Origin: Pelargonium cotyledonis
Lineage: Eukaryota > Streptophyta > Magnoliopsida > Geraniales > Geraniaceae
DNA: 20,771 bases
Assembly: GCA_036897625.1 (NCBI GenBank)
Contig: JAYMTA010001282.1
Span: 1-20,771 of the forward strand
Direction of reading: 5' to 3'
In this document: positions 1 to 10,149 of the stretch, piece after piece
Numbering within the stretch: position 1 is the stretch's first letter
How the letters are laid out: the number at the start of each line of letters is the position of its first letter
Made by a program: the position numbers and the translations under genes
Notes under the pieces: generated by a model
Told to the model about the DNA's origin: nothing
Databases searched by the model: none
The model's input: only the letters and a program-made list of their open reading frames with translations

Positions 1-48
1 GGGTGGATCTCGCGGTCGCCAATCACATCCTCTGGTCGTGAATGGCCT

Positions 49-75
49 AAACCCTAAACACTGTTCATTGAACAG
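49..75. promoter_or_regulatory. telo-box motif next to a short inverted repeat
   Basis: AAACCCTAAA (49-58) matches the plant telo-box found in many promoters. It is followed by CTGTTC-ATT-GAACAG (61-75), a perfect 6-bp inverted repeat. The site lies more than 500 bp from the gene-1 start codon, so a link to gene 1 is only possible. Nothing else recognisable is present in 1-350, which is AT-rich non-coding DNA. Confidence 0.25.
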
Positions 76-504
76 TCAAGGCCCTGTTTGCCCATTATTT
101 TTTAAAACATTCTTAACTTAGAGGTAAAATGGTCTTTTTGCATGCACATTAACAGTCAAATAAATGGAAATGGATGGAAAACTATTGTAGCAAAGTTCTG
201 GTGGGTTATGTGCTAAATATGGTTCACTGGCGGGTTCTCTGCAATTAATTAATTTCTTATAGTGCCTTACTGTAATTAGCCCATGTATATACTTGCAAAT
301 GACAAAATTTAGCTACAAACTGAGGGCAATTTCGACCTTAAACAGATTATAGTGGACCCCACCTCTGCATATCTAACATTCTTAACTAATACCCCACACG
401 GTTTTCGCGCTCCAGGATCAAAAATATTTCCGAGCCCTCTCCTCATCTCACCCAAAAACAAAAACAAAAACATAGACTTGTTTGACTATTTTGTGTCTCT
501 ACAA

Positions 505-510
505 CACGTG
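505..510 (+). promoter_or_regulatory. G-box (CACGTG) upstream of gene 1
   Basis: A perfect palindromic CACGTG lies 109 bp before the gene-1 ATG, at the edge of a CT-rich stretch (about 530-600) typical of a plant 5' leader. G-boxes are bound by bZIP and bHLH factors. No convincing TATA box is visible at the right distance, so the transcription start is not placed. No ATG occurs between 440 and 618, so there is no upstream ORF in the probable leader. Confidence 0.4.
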
Positions 511-618
511 GACTCTTCGGAGACACATTGCGAGCTCAGTCTCGGACCTCGTCTCCTCAGTCTCCGACTCCTCTTCGTTCAAATCCTCAATACCCTTCTT
601 GGGTTCTCTTCCAAAACC

Positions 619-3557
619 ATGTTTCAGACAATCAAGATTGCTTCAACGGTGTCGCTTCTTCTTCTGCTTCTTGCTGCTGCAACATTTCATGGCTGTTCCT
701 CCGAATCCAACAAGCCGCCCCCATCGAAGAAGAGGCAGACCAATCCCTTGCCCGCCACTCGTTTCGGTTCCTCCGTCGTTTTTCCAGTTCAGGGCAATGT
801 TTACCCTCTTGGGTATGCCTCGATTACTCTTGCTTCTGTTCCGTTTCGTTTTTCTGTGTCCGATCATGTGTTTGCGTTCTACTGCGATTTTTGTTTTTTA
901 TGTGTTGTATTGTTCTTTGATCGGACTCAGGTTTTGGAGATTTCATTGCCCATTTGGTTTGATTTGATTTTGATTTCTGTTTCATGCATGTTTTCGACCT
1001 ATTGTTCTTTCTGTACTTGGTTCTGTTCCATTTGTTTTTTTTCCCCTGTTCATTTGGTTATTCATTTTAGTTTATTATTGAATAATAACCCCAATGTTTA
1101 TGCTCTATGATGACTCCTGGGGGTTAATGTTGTATTGCTTTCCAATTTCAGTTTACTTGATTGGGGTTTTTGGAGCTGATTATTGAGTTTCACATATCCT
1201 TAAAGTTTCTTACTCTCCAGCGGATTGCATATTGGTTTTAAATTTGGTTTCAAATTGAAATTTTCCCCTCCTCCGGCTCCCTACAATGGTTCCTAGATTT
1301 TGATCTTCTGTCCTTTTGTTCCCTTATTTCTTACCCTATAGTGTTCACTTGCTAAAATTGGATGTCCTGATTTAATTGTTTCCTCTGACTTCTATTAAGG
1401 GGATTGTGTTTGGATTAGCAATAATGTCCTTTATATGAGTTGGTATAATCGTCTGAGTTTATTACATTGGCAAATGGGAGCACTTATGATATTTGTGTAT
1501 GTTGATTGAAATCGGTTGACTTTTGTCTTGTGGTCTATTTGTTGTAAATTTTGGTGTCTTTATATTTGCAGCTATTATTCTGTGCACCTAAACATTGGCC
1601 AGCCTCCTAAGCTGTACGACCTTGATATCGACACGGGTAGTGACCTCACTTGGGTCCAATGTGATGCACCTTGCACTGGCTGCACAAAGGTGAACTTCCC
1701 ATTTTTTACTATGTCAGTGCAGATATTGTTTATCATCATGCCACTCACCTTAGTCATGTGTTTTTGCAGCCCCGTCACAGTCTTTACAAGCCCAGAAATA
1801 ATCTTGTTCCATGTCAGGATCCCCTCTGTGATGCTGTCCGCTACCAACCATGTTCAACTCCAGAAGACCAATGTGACTATGAGCTTGAGTATGCAGATAG
1901 TGGGTCGTCCATTGGTGTAATGGTCAATGACTACTTTCCTCTACGGTTTACTAATGGTTCTGCCCTTAAGCCTCGTTTGGCCTTTGGGTGAGAAACTTGT
2001 TCCTTTGTTTCATCACAGTTGAGCACTTTATAGAGTTTCAAGTTTGATAACATCAAAGTATAATCAAAGTTTAGTTTGAATGCAATGATTTCTCATTTCA
2101 AATGTTTAGCTCATTGCTTTGAGTATTTGGTAATTTTGTGTATGAATCCATGTCTGTCAAATTTTATTTGTCGCAGTTGTGGCTATGATCAGAAGTTTTC
2201 AGGTCAAAATCCTCCTTCTACTGCTGGAGTTCTTGGTCTTGGAAATGGAAAAGGAAGTATTTTATCGCAATTGCACAACATGGGCCTCACACGATATGTT
2301 GTAGGCCATTGTTTTAGCACACAAGGAGGTTTTTTATTTTTTGGAGATGATCTGGTTCCCTCTTCAGGAATAGTCTGGACACCAATGTCAAGTAACTCCT
2401 TAGAGTAAGTACTCTCAAATTCTCTTATATCCTTCTGTTGTTGCCCTTTGTCTCCATGATTCTTGCCAGCTGCACGAATTCCACCCTTAGTGATTTTCTT
2501 TCAGGAAACACTACTCATCCGGACCAGCTGAAGTTTATTTTGGCGGAAAAACTACTGGTGTCAAGGGCCTTAACATGATTTTCGATAGCGGGAGCTCCTA
2601 TACTTACTTCAGCTCCCAACCTTACCACACCATAGTTAATCTGGTGAGAAAGAAACAGAGGAGATCATTCTTCATTAGTTTTCAACTCATGTCACATATT
2701 CTAATTATTCATTTATGTCTCAGATAAAGAAGGATGTAAATGGAAAGCCCTTGAAAGATGCAGGAGAGGATCAAACCCTCCCAATCTGCTGGAAAGGTGC
2801 GAAACCTTTTAAGTCCATTCGTGAAGTGAGGGACTACTTTAAACCCTTAGCACTGGTCTTTACAAAAGCCAAGAATGCTCAGTTGCAACTGTCACCTGAA
2901 GATTATCTTGTTGTCACTGTGAGTACCTTACAAGTATTTTTTGTCATTCTCATACATGAATTATTGTTCTTTCATTATCTCTTCCTAAAATCCCTTCCAA
3001 ATATATATCATTATGCACATCATACATTTGATGATTAGAACAGGAAGAAAAAGGAGAAAGTATATATATATATATATGCGTGTGTATATTCTTTGTACAA
3101 TATTTTGTCTAACATGGTCATACCTTTTAGAAATACGGCAATGTGTGCTTGGGAATTTTGAACGGTTCTGAAGTGGGATTGGGAGATATCAACATTGTTG
3201 GAGGTTAGATATTAATGTAGCAAAAAGAGCTCATATAGATTGAAGTCTGTTTGATATTTTCTTAGCACCATTTAATTCCGACTCCTTTCACTGTTATCCA
3301 CAGATCTCTTTATGCAAGATAAAATGGTTATCTATGACAAAGAGAAACAGAAAATAGGATGGATTCCCACAAATTGTGTTCGGCTACCCAAGTCGGGAAC
3401 TGATCTCTAGTAATTTTCTTCCTTTAATGTGATTTTGGTGAGAGGGCATTCTCACGGGAATTTTCTCCTGTTTATTAACAGCGTGGATCGTGATTATAAT
3501 GATGAGGGATTTTCGCAGCATCATGCAGCTTATCCGGATTTCTTAGAGGATGTCTGA
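619..3557 (+). CDS. aspartic protease, Asp1/nucellin-like (A1 family), nine exons
   Basis: Predicted endopeptidase entering the secretory pathway. Exons: 619-812, 1572-1689, 1770-1987, 2177-2404, 2505-2643, 2724-2918, 3131-3203, 3304-3409, 3482-3557; all junctions are GT-AG and all phases join, giving 448 residues. The start is the first in-frame ATG (context AAAACCATG) and begins a hydrophobic signal peptide with a poly-Leu core (about residues 1-25). There is no long propeptide. The conserved QGNVYPLG precedes the catalytic domain. The first active site DTGS is at about D85 (LDIDTGSDLTW), the flap Tyr at about 145 (EYADSGSS), and the second site DSGS at about D280 (MIFDSGSSYTYF). The family hallmarks CGYDQK, GVLGLGNGK, GGFLFFGDDLVPSSG, CWKG, GNVCLGILNG and MQDKMVIYDKE are all present. 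Cysteine-rich spacing (CDAPCTGC, CQDPLC, QCDYE) fits Asp1-type plant proteases. If the last intron is retained the protein ends at 3410 (423 residues). The substrate is unknown. Confidence 0.9.
3061..3077. repeat. (TA)n microsatellite in gene-1 intron 6
   Basis: A run of about eight TA units lies inside the intron between gene-1 exons 6 and 7, followed by a short TG-rich stretch. It is a likely length-variable marker with no coding role. Confidence 0.8.
3410..3481 (+). other. predicted last intron of gene 1, with a stop codon across the donor site
   Basis: A 72-bp candidate intron. Its donor lies in CTCTA|GTAATT and its acceptor in TTTATTAACAG|C after a pyrimidine-rich tract. Splicing joins TA to C (Tyr) and continues in frame for 25 more residues (beginning VDRDYNDEGFSQHH, ending FLEDV) to TGA at 3555-3557. 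Without splicing, the TA plus the donor G forms TAG and ends the protein at once, with a second stop (TAA) directly behind it. The frame fit and good splice consensus favour real splicing, but no transcript evidence is available. Confidence 0.6.
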
Positions 3558-3580
3558 TGATTACCATATCCAAGAAGATC

Positions 3581-3586
3581 AATAAA
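3581..3586 (+). terminator. AATAAA polyadenylation signal of gene 1
   Basis: AATAAA lies 24 bp after the TGA of the spliced gene-1 model, a normal distance for a plant near-upstream element. The following 100 bp are T- and A-rich. Between here and about 4180 there is no supported gene, only AT-rich intergenic sequence. Confidence 0.5.
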
Positions 3587-4184
3587 GAGGAGTAGTATAT
3601 AAGGCCGTAGTAATTTGATGCTACATACATGCATTTTGGTAGGATGTTTAAAAGTGTAGTGTAAAGGGGTATGTCTCATAATACCCATCGTTAAACTTAC
3701 CGATGTTACATAAGAATTTCATGTATTTTGTTTTGCTTTGTATCAATCATTATAAGATGTCACAGCCACCTACTGTTTAGTAGGATATTGGCAGTCCCAA
3801 AGATTGTTAATGCAGCACAAGTCACTGAAATGGTCATCAGACGCTACAGGTAGATCCATTTTTCTCTTCATCGCATGCTGTTACCAACCACCACTCTCTG
3901 TTACTCTTCTTGATGTTAAGAGGTAACGGAATTATGAGACAGGTTGTGAACTAAGTGTATGTATATGTTGAAATGTTTGTGGACAATATTTAAGGGTGAT
4001 ATTTGTAATTACCCATTGATTTTTATTTGTCTCTTAACAAAATATATTAGTTTCTATTATCTTTCGAATTTGTAAAGACCCCCTTCACTGATTAACTTTT
4101 CAGGTAATGAAACAAACATAGAATAGTTCATATTGTGTCGTATGAATATAATCCTTGAATCATTGACCTTTAAGGTAAGAAAAC

Positions 4185-4305
4185 AAACTAGGAATATTTT
4201 CTATTTTTGGCAGGAAAACTTATGAATAAGAAGCCAATATTGATCTCTACTCTATTTAATGAGTTCTCAACCCCTCAGACCCAATCAAGAGTTGTTGAGA
4301 AATAA
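4185..4305 (+). promoter_or_regulatory. gene-2 proximal promoter, TATA-like box at 4251-4260
   Basis: TCTATTTAAT lies about 50 bp before the gene-2 ATG pair. The same ten bases occur at 15871-15880 before gene 3. The surrounding sequence is clearly related in both copies (TTCTATTTTTGG, then ATGAATA and GATCTCT/TAATCTCT, then CTCAAC and AATCAAGAGTT). Preservation of this block in both duplicates supports it as the promoter and leader. It also shows that the duplicated unit included 5' flanking DNA. Confidence 0.55.
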
Positions 4306-6369
4306 ATGATGTCCAAGGGTGTGTTAGAGTCAGTTGTGCTTATTTTCTAGGTGTTCTCATCTGCAACATGTGGTAGTGTCTCTTCCTTTGAAATTGAAGC
4401 CAATTATCAGCTCCAAGTCAATGCCACTGGATCCACCATTTATCTTCCGGCTCAAGGCAATGTTTATCCACTTGGGTGTGTATTCAATTAGTTTCATTCC
4501 ATAATGATTTGTTATTTCTTTGAATTCATTATTCATTTACAATAGGTTAATTAGAGAGGTATTTATTGTATTTTCAGGTACTATTATGTGAGCCTTACCG
4601 TAGGCAAATCTCCGACTGCAAAAGCTTACACCTTTGATGTTGACAGCGGCAGTGGCCTCACATGGCTCGAATGTGATCCTGGTGGAGGATGTGTGGGTTG
4701 CATTATGGTAATTAAGCACAATTTAATTGTCTTATACCTTGATGATTTTCATTGTTACGATGATAACAATATATTTGAACATAATATACGAGGCTGCCTC
4801 GTGAGAGACAATACAAGCCCAAAGCATCTAATGTTGTGAAGTGCAAAGACCCACGATGTAAAGCCAACTACAAGCACTGGCCATCAAAACCACCAAAGTG
4901 CTCCAGCAACACCCCAGAGGACCAATGCGACTATGCTATAGAATATGCTGAGGGTACTTCATCTCATGGAGTCCTTGTGGAGGACTTTTTTGGCTTACCC
5001 TTGGTGGAGTGGGTGGTCGTAGGACCACTATTACTCCTATATTTGCATTTGGGTAACTTCTATCTTTCTTTTATGCACCATATATATTTCAAATTCTAAC
5101 TTTTTTCGTATGGGAAAAAAAAAATAGTCTGTAGTGTAGGCCCAATTGGATATTTGTTTGTAAATATAACATGTACCTAAAAAATATTAGGTAGGTAGGG
5201 GAAATTTGTTCAGAAATATTCTTTGGCAACAAATCTTACAAGTATTCTACGTCCACCAAATAATTAACTTATGTTATAGAATTATTAGAATTTTAACATG
5301 CATCTATAAATATTTTTGTAACTATTGTGATCAAAATAATTGATTCAATCCCTCAATCTTAAACTAGTCATGCTTAATTCATATAATTTTGGTGTAGCTG
5401 TGCGTATGATCAACAATATGTTGGTGGTTCTCCCAATAGCGCTGGACTTCTTGGCATCGGAAAAGGAAAAGGAATCATCTTATCACAATTGTTGAGCCAA
5501 AATAAGATAGCAAATGTTGTAGGCCATTGTTTTAGTAAGAGAGGAGGGTTTGTATTTTTCGGGGATGGTATTGTCCATCCCACAGTTTCGGTAACATGGG
5601 TACCTATGTTAACTAGTACTAGTTTTGCTGAGAGGTACATTGCAAGAGCATCAACAATTTTTGTTGGTGGAAGGCCTACTGGTATTAACAATTTGGATGT
5701 CATTTTTGATACCGGATCTACCAACACATACTTTAATGCCAGAAATTACGGAGCTATCTTTGATCTGGTAAGATCGAAATGAATATAAATACATTAATGT
5801 TTTGCATTTCGAATCTACTTATTATGCATTGTGTGTGTATAATTTGTAGATAACGAAGAATTTGCGTGGAAAACCCTTGACGGTGACAAAGGAACCACAG
5901 TTTGAAGTCTGTTGGAAACCTACGGATCCATCTATACCCATTGCTACTGTGATCAGCTACTTTATGCCCTTATCAATCGCGTTTACTAATTCTGGAAACG
6001 TCCGGTTGCACGTTCAAGCCAGTGAATATCTTGTTGTCACTGTAAGCACGTGATAATTAATAAGCCTAATTTGTTGTTTCTCATTCTTGTTTATGTATTT
6101 GTCATTGAATCATTTGCAGACAAATAAAAATGTGTGCTTGGGAATTGAAAATGGTACTCGGCAAGGGTTGGGAGACCTCAACCTCATCGGAGGTAAGAGA
6201 TCGTATGGAAATAGGAATATATTTTTGTTTCTTTTCTTCTTCCTCGTGCGTTTAGAAACATATAACTACGTGTCTCATTTTTGCAGATACTTTTATGCAA
6301 AATAAAGTGATGATTTACGACAATGAGAGCGGGCGAATTGGATGGTTTCCCAACTTGTTATGTGCTTAA
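4306..6369 (+). pseudogene. Asp1-like aspartic protease copy 2, damaged
   Basis: Inferred exons: 4306-4475, 4578-4707, about 4818-5052, 5398-5767, 5850-6041, 6120-6192, 6287-6369. The family motifs remain: QGNVYPLG, first site DSGS (DVDSGSGLTW), CKDPRC, QCDYAIEYAEG (flap), NVVGHCFSKRGGFVFFGD, second site DTGS (VIFDTGSTNTYF), CWKP, NVCLGIENG, and DTFMQNKV ending IGWFP..LC. Two lesions interrupt it. An in-frame TAG (4348-4350) stands in the signal peptide where gene 3 has TTG. A net +8-nt length difference from gene 3 (frameshift between 5004 and 5023) puts the end of exon 3 out of frame with exon 4. The intron between gene-1 exons 4 and 5 is absent, so those exons form one 370-nt exon. The gene-1 C-terminal tail is absent. 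The intron-2 acceptor is unclear: AG at 4804-4805 or 4816-4817 would each keep phase. It could still be functional if an unseen upstream exon uses TTTTCTAG as an acceptor and the frameshift is a sequence error. Confidence 0.75.
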
Positions 6370-8282
6370 CTAGTATCCCAAAGCTTACAATGTGTAATTA
6401 GTAACTTGTGTCGTTCTATAATATGTAGCAACATAAATGTTGACCCTAGTGTTGGTCATATTTGAAAATAAATTGGTTCTACTGAAGCATTTGAAATCTC
6501 CATTGGAAATGCTTTAAGCAAAATGTTTAACTTCGACACTCCATCGGAAAGTGGAATTCTTGAATCATTTTATTATACAAATTTTACGAATAAAATCCTA
6601 CAATTAAAACACAATTTACCTTAACGAAATGGTGTTTCGGAGGCGGTGGTGGTGACCTGAGATGTTAGGGTGAGATAGTGGAAATGGTGATCAGAAGTGT
6701 TCTTGAAAGAAATATTGTATGTTCAACGTCAACCGTTATAAGTAATCCAGATATAGGTACCGCTTGACTATGTCTAAATATACGACTCATAAGGTAAGAA
6801 GTCAGGATGATATCAAATGATGAGAATCATACACAGATCCTTTAATGACATATAAGTAATAAACTATAAAGTGTGTCTCAAATGGTCTTTCTAATATAAT
6901 GATTCACTAAGCACCACCTATATTGTTAGACGATTATACATATACATGACAACACTTTTGTCATCAATTTAAAAACGTACATGTCCTTCTCGCATTATCT
7001 ATGATGATGCTTGTTATTTATTTTCAAGTCATCCAAACATTAAATAATTAATACGAATAAATTGGGCAAATATGACAATCTCTTTTTATTATTTACTAAA
7101 CCGGATACATGATCCTCTTATACAATCATCAAAATGATTGATCTCTAGTTTTTACCAAAAGTTTGACGTTCTAATCGCAACAAAATTGTGATAAGCGTTT
7201 GTGACAAACTTATGACAAAAAGTTTATGTAACAAAATTGAAAAAAGTTAAATTAAAAATTTGATACTATCACCACCAAGATTAACATTGATACAAAAGTT
7301 CTATATTGCAAATTAAATTGTCGCAATTTAGTAACAAAAAATTTGTTTTAAGTTTGTCGCTATTTAGTAGAAAATGTGCAATAAATTTGCTACAATGATA
7401 TTTTTTGTCATAATTTTGATGCTATTAGTACATTTGTTTTTTTCAGTGATTGCTGAAGTTGAATTTTTTTTTTCAGTAGCAATAACCAACTGATTTCTAG
7501 CTTCAAGCTTCAATGGTTTTAATTAACTCCTAAAACTGAAATATTTCACAGCATTATAAATATCTTAAAAGGGAAATATAACTAATTAACTCAGAAGGCA
7601 TTTTTATTTATCCCACTTGTCTTATATATATATATATATATATATTACTATTTTGGAGTCCATAAAATCCTATAATTCCCACTGCCAATGTGAATTTCAG
7701 GACAATCAGTTTCATGTTGTCTTTAAGCCATTTTTATATATCTACACTGATTTATTATTTATTTTTTCTTTGAAGGCACATCAAAATGAACCATAAATAG
7801 GCTACAATCTTTTATGCAAAATAACTTGATTTCAAGTAGTTGAGAGAGATTCGTCACAAAATGAATGACTAAAAATACATTGAGAGATTAATTTCAGTTT
7901 CAATTTTAAGAAATTGTTCTAATGATTGTTAAATTACAACTTCGTATACAAATTTTAACAAAATTATTAAGTAAGAAAAATAGTGGCGGGGGGGGGATTT
8001 ATAAAAAAATAGTGGCGGGTCGATTATACATACATTAGATTTATCTTAATAATTGGTTGAACTTTCAATATTCTTTTTCTAATATATAGAATACAATGAT
8101 TATCGCCAATATATACTTGAAGAAAAAATTATAATTTAGAAACAATTGCTGAGGAACTTTCAATATTCTTTTTCAAAATTTTACACTTGATTAGTTAAGT
8201 TTTCATAACTCGTGCATTATATAAACATACATAAATGCGTTTGTGACCACTCTCACTGAGGAACATTTAAATTTGAGGTTAA
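6370..8282. other. AT-rich intergenic region with decayed repeat DNA, no gene
   Basis: An AATAAA at 6467-6472 is a plausible polyadenylation signal for gene 2. A stretch at about 7170-7448 repeats motifs such as GTTTGTGACAAAC, TTGTCGCAATTTAG and TTTGTCGCTATTTAG and ends in CAGTG, the reverse of a CACTG-type end. It may be an old MITE, but no matching left end is visible. A (TA)n tract lies at about 7622-7646 and a G-run at about 7986-7997. AAATAGTGGCGGG occurs twice (near 7979 and 8008), and a 21-bp direct repeat starting GAACTTTCAATATTC is at 8059 and 8154. No ORF with family character is present. Confidence 0.5.
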
Positions 8283-8287
8283 AATAG
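8283..8287. repeat. left target-site duplication of the LTR element (AATAG)
   Basis: AATAG directly precedes the element start TGATTTGAC. The identical five bases follow the right LTR end at 15269-15273. A 5-bp duplication is the usual product of LTR retrotransposon integration. Confidence 0.85.
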
Positions 8288-9639
8288 TGATTTGACTATT
8301 TTTCAGTCTGAAATCAATGTTCAAACGTCGTCGTACTGGTCTTTTTATTCAAGTGTTGGAGTTTTTGATTAAGTTCTATAGTGGTCTCTGGGTCTTCGAG
8401 TCTTTTGGTATCTGGTAGTAGCAATGATCCATGTTCAATCAGTAACTATGAATTTGCGCAGGTAACGCATCGTTAAGTAGAGCCCCAGATGTATGTCCGA
8501 ATAACCGCCTCTAGCGTGAGAATGAGATCTTCACACAAATATAAAATAAAGTATTGATTGAGAATCGAATCTCCTAAGTTCGTTCGTTTGACGAAGAACG
8601 CTCGAAGATTCATGAAGAACACAAGAAGAACATTTGAGAGCATTTTTGGGTTCTCACGTATGTTCTGAAAGTAAATTGACTAAACCTGATTATGTGGGCT
8701 TGAGACTCCTTTTATAGTCTGCAAGCTTATATGTCCTCCGACGGACTCCGGAAGGTCGGCGACTAGGTGGGGAGCCCTCGGGCTCTGCGGTCTCGGACTC
8801 ACTGCCTAATGGATCTGCACATCAATAAGGCAGCTAGCTTTCTCAGTCTATCTCATTGCCAATTGACTTATTTGCTTGTCACTGGGCTCTCGCTATCTTC
8901 GATCTCTAGCCATGTGGGATGTGAAGTTCATATTTCATGAGTGTCTGAGAGTGTATAGACTAGGGCGTGAAGTTCATGGCCGGTCCCGGGCACTACTCAT
9001 GGGCTAGTGCTCCCTTTTCTTGGACTGTTTTGGTTTCATGCCTCATTGATGCCTATGGCCTCCTGTCCTTGGAGACCCCTATTTGGAGATCCTTGATGGA
9101 TGACCCCTATATGGTGATCCCTGGTGGGTGACCCTTGATGAGGTGGGTGGACCCCTTGCCTAGAGACTCTTGTCTAGAGACCTTTGCCTAGAGACCTCTG
9201 ACTAGAGACCCCTATAATAGGATTTCCTTATTTTAACTTTCTTAATTCTTATAGGACTCCTCTAATGGATGGCAACTCAGTTTAGGCAACTGACAAGTGG
9301 GACCCAGTAGTCTGGGGACCCTGTGGTTAGTCATATGAGAGAGGGGAAGGGACAAACAACTTCATGGGACACGGGTCGTACGTGTGGTTCTGTATACTTC
9401 CGTGCCACATGTAAGTCCCGTGCGTCCGGGTGTCTTGCTTCCGTGCAGATCCGGATGGCCATGTGGTCCTAGACCACGTGACCTAGAGCTTGCATGGTCC
9501 GGGTGATGCGGGTTCGAGTTGCGGATCTCATTGTTTTGGGGACCTAACTAACTCCCATGTTGACTGTTAACCTTGAATTTTCATACAACGCATCATGTAG
9601 TGATTGGTTGGGAGATGACTATTTTTTTATGCCAAATTA
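8288..9639 (-). repeat. left LTR (3' LTR of the minus-strand element)
   Basis: About 1352 bp, matching the right LTR along its length. Examples: TTCAAACGTCGTCGTACTGG at 8321 and 13879, GAATGAGATCT at 8520 and 14078, and GACCACGTGACCTAG near 9470 and 14860. The left copy has about 170 bp that the right copy lacks, mainly around 8950-9200, where short units containing CCTAGAGAC and GGTGACCC(T) repeat. The inner end reads TTA instead of the expected TCA, a single base change. Confidence 0.88.
8709..8716 (-). promoter_or_regulatory. TATA box within the left LTR
   Basis: On the minus strand this reads TATAAAAG, followed by GAGTCTCAAGCCCACATAAT. The equivalent place in the right LTR (14212-14219) reads TATAAAAT in the same context. 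Conservation between LTRs and orientation along the element support it as the element's transcription promoter. Confidence 0.55.
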
Positions 9640-9653
9640 ACTGCCCCCACTTC
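9640..9653 (-). promoter_or_regulatory. polypurine tract of the LTR element
   Basis: On the minus strand GAAGTGGGGGCAGT directly precedes the 3' LTR. A purine run at this exact place primes plus-strand DNA synthesis in LTR elements. It fixes the orientation of the element and the inner border of the left LTR. Confidence 0.75.
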
Positions 9654-10149
9654 GAGTGACATTAATTTATCGATGTTGCCCTGAAGTATTGTCATAGTCT
9701 TGTATCCATATTCCTTTGTTGCATCTCTATAACTGGTCTCCCAAGGGGTTCGCATGGAACTCTTGAATCATCTAATATTCGATCTTCTAAGAGGGTTCGC
9801 TGGGACCCTTGGGTCATCAAACTCCATAGAGTAGTTGAGTTCTTTTTTTGTTAGAACGGGGACTTAGTCTTGGTTGGAGGTTTAGTTCCCTCCTACATGG
9901 TGATGAAGCATGATTTGACGTCCTGCTAGGGGAGTGAAATAGTCTACATGAGATAGGGTGCTCACGGATTTTGGCTCGTTCATGGGTCTGGTGATGTGTG
10001 CATGGCGGGTGCACTCACCCATGGATGAGCTTTGGGTTCCCACGGGTATAGACTTGACTTGGGCCTGTGGGTGCGAGCGTGGTTGGTAGGCGAGCACGTA
10101 GGCGTGAGCTCTTCATGGTGTGAGCTCTTTTGGAACGAGCTACTCATGG

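Noticed and set aside
352..618. In-frame extension of gene-1 exon 1 upstream of 619
   Set aside because: It has no ATG before 619 and would bury the signal peptide; the open stretch is the 5' leader and promoter.
7170..7448. A second CACTA-like MITE in the gene 2 to LTR interval
   Set aside because: Only one end (CACTG on the minus strand) and internal GTCGC motifs are visible; no matching opposite end or duplication, so kept only as a note.
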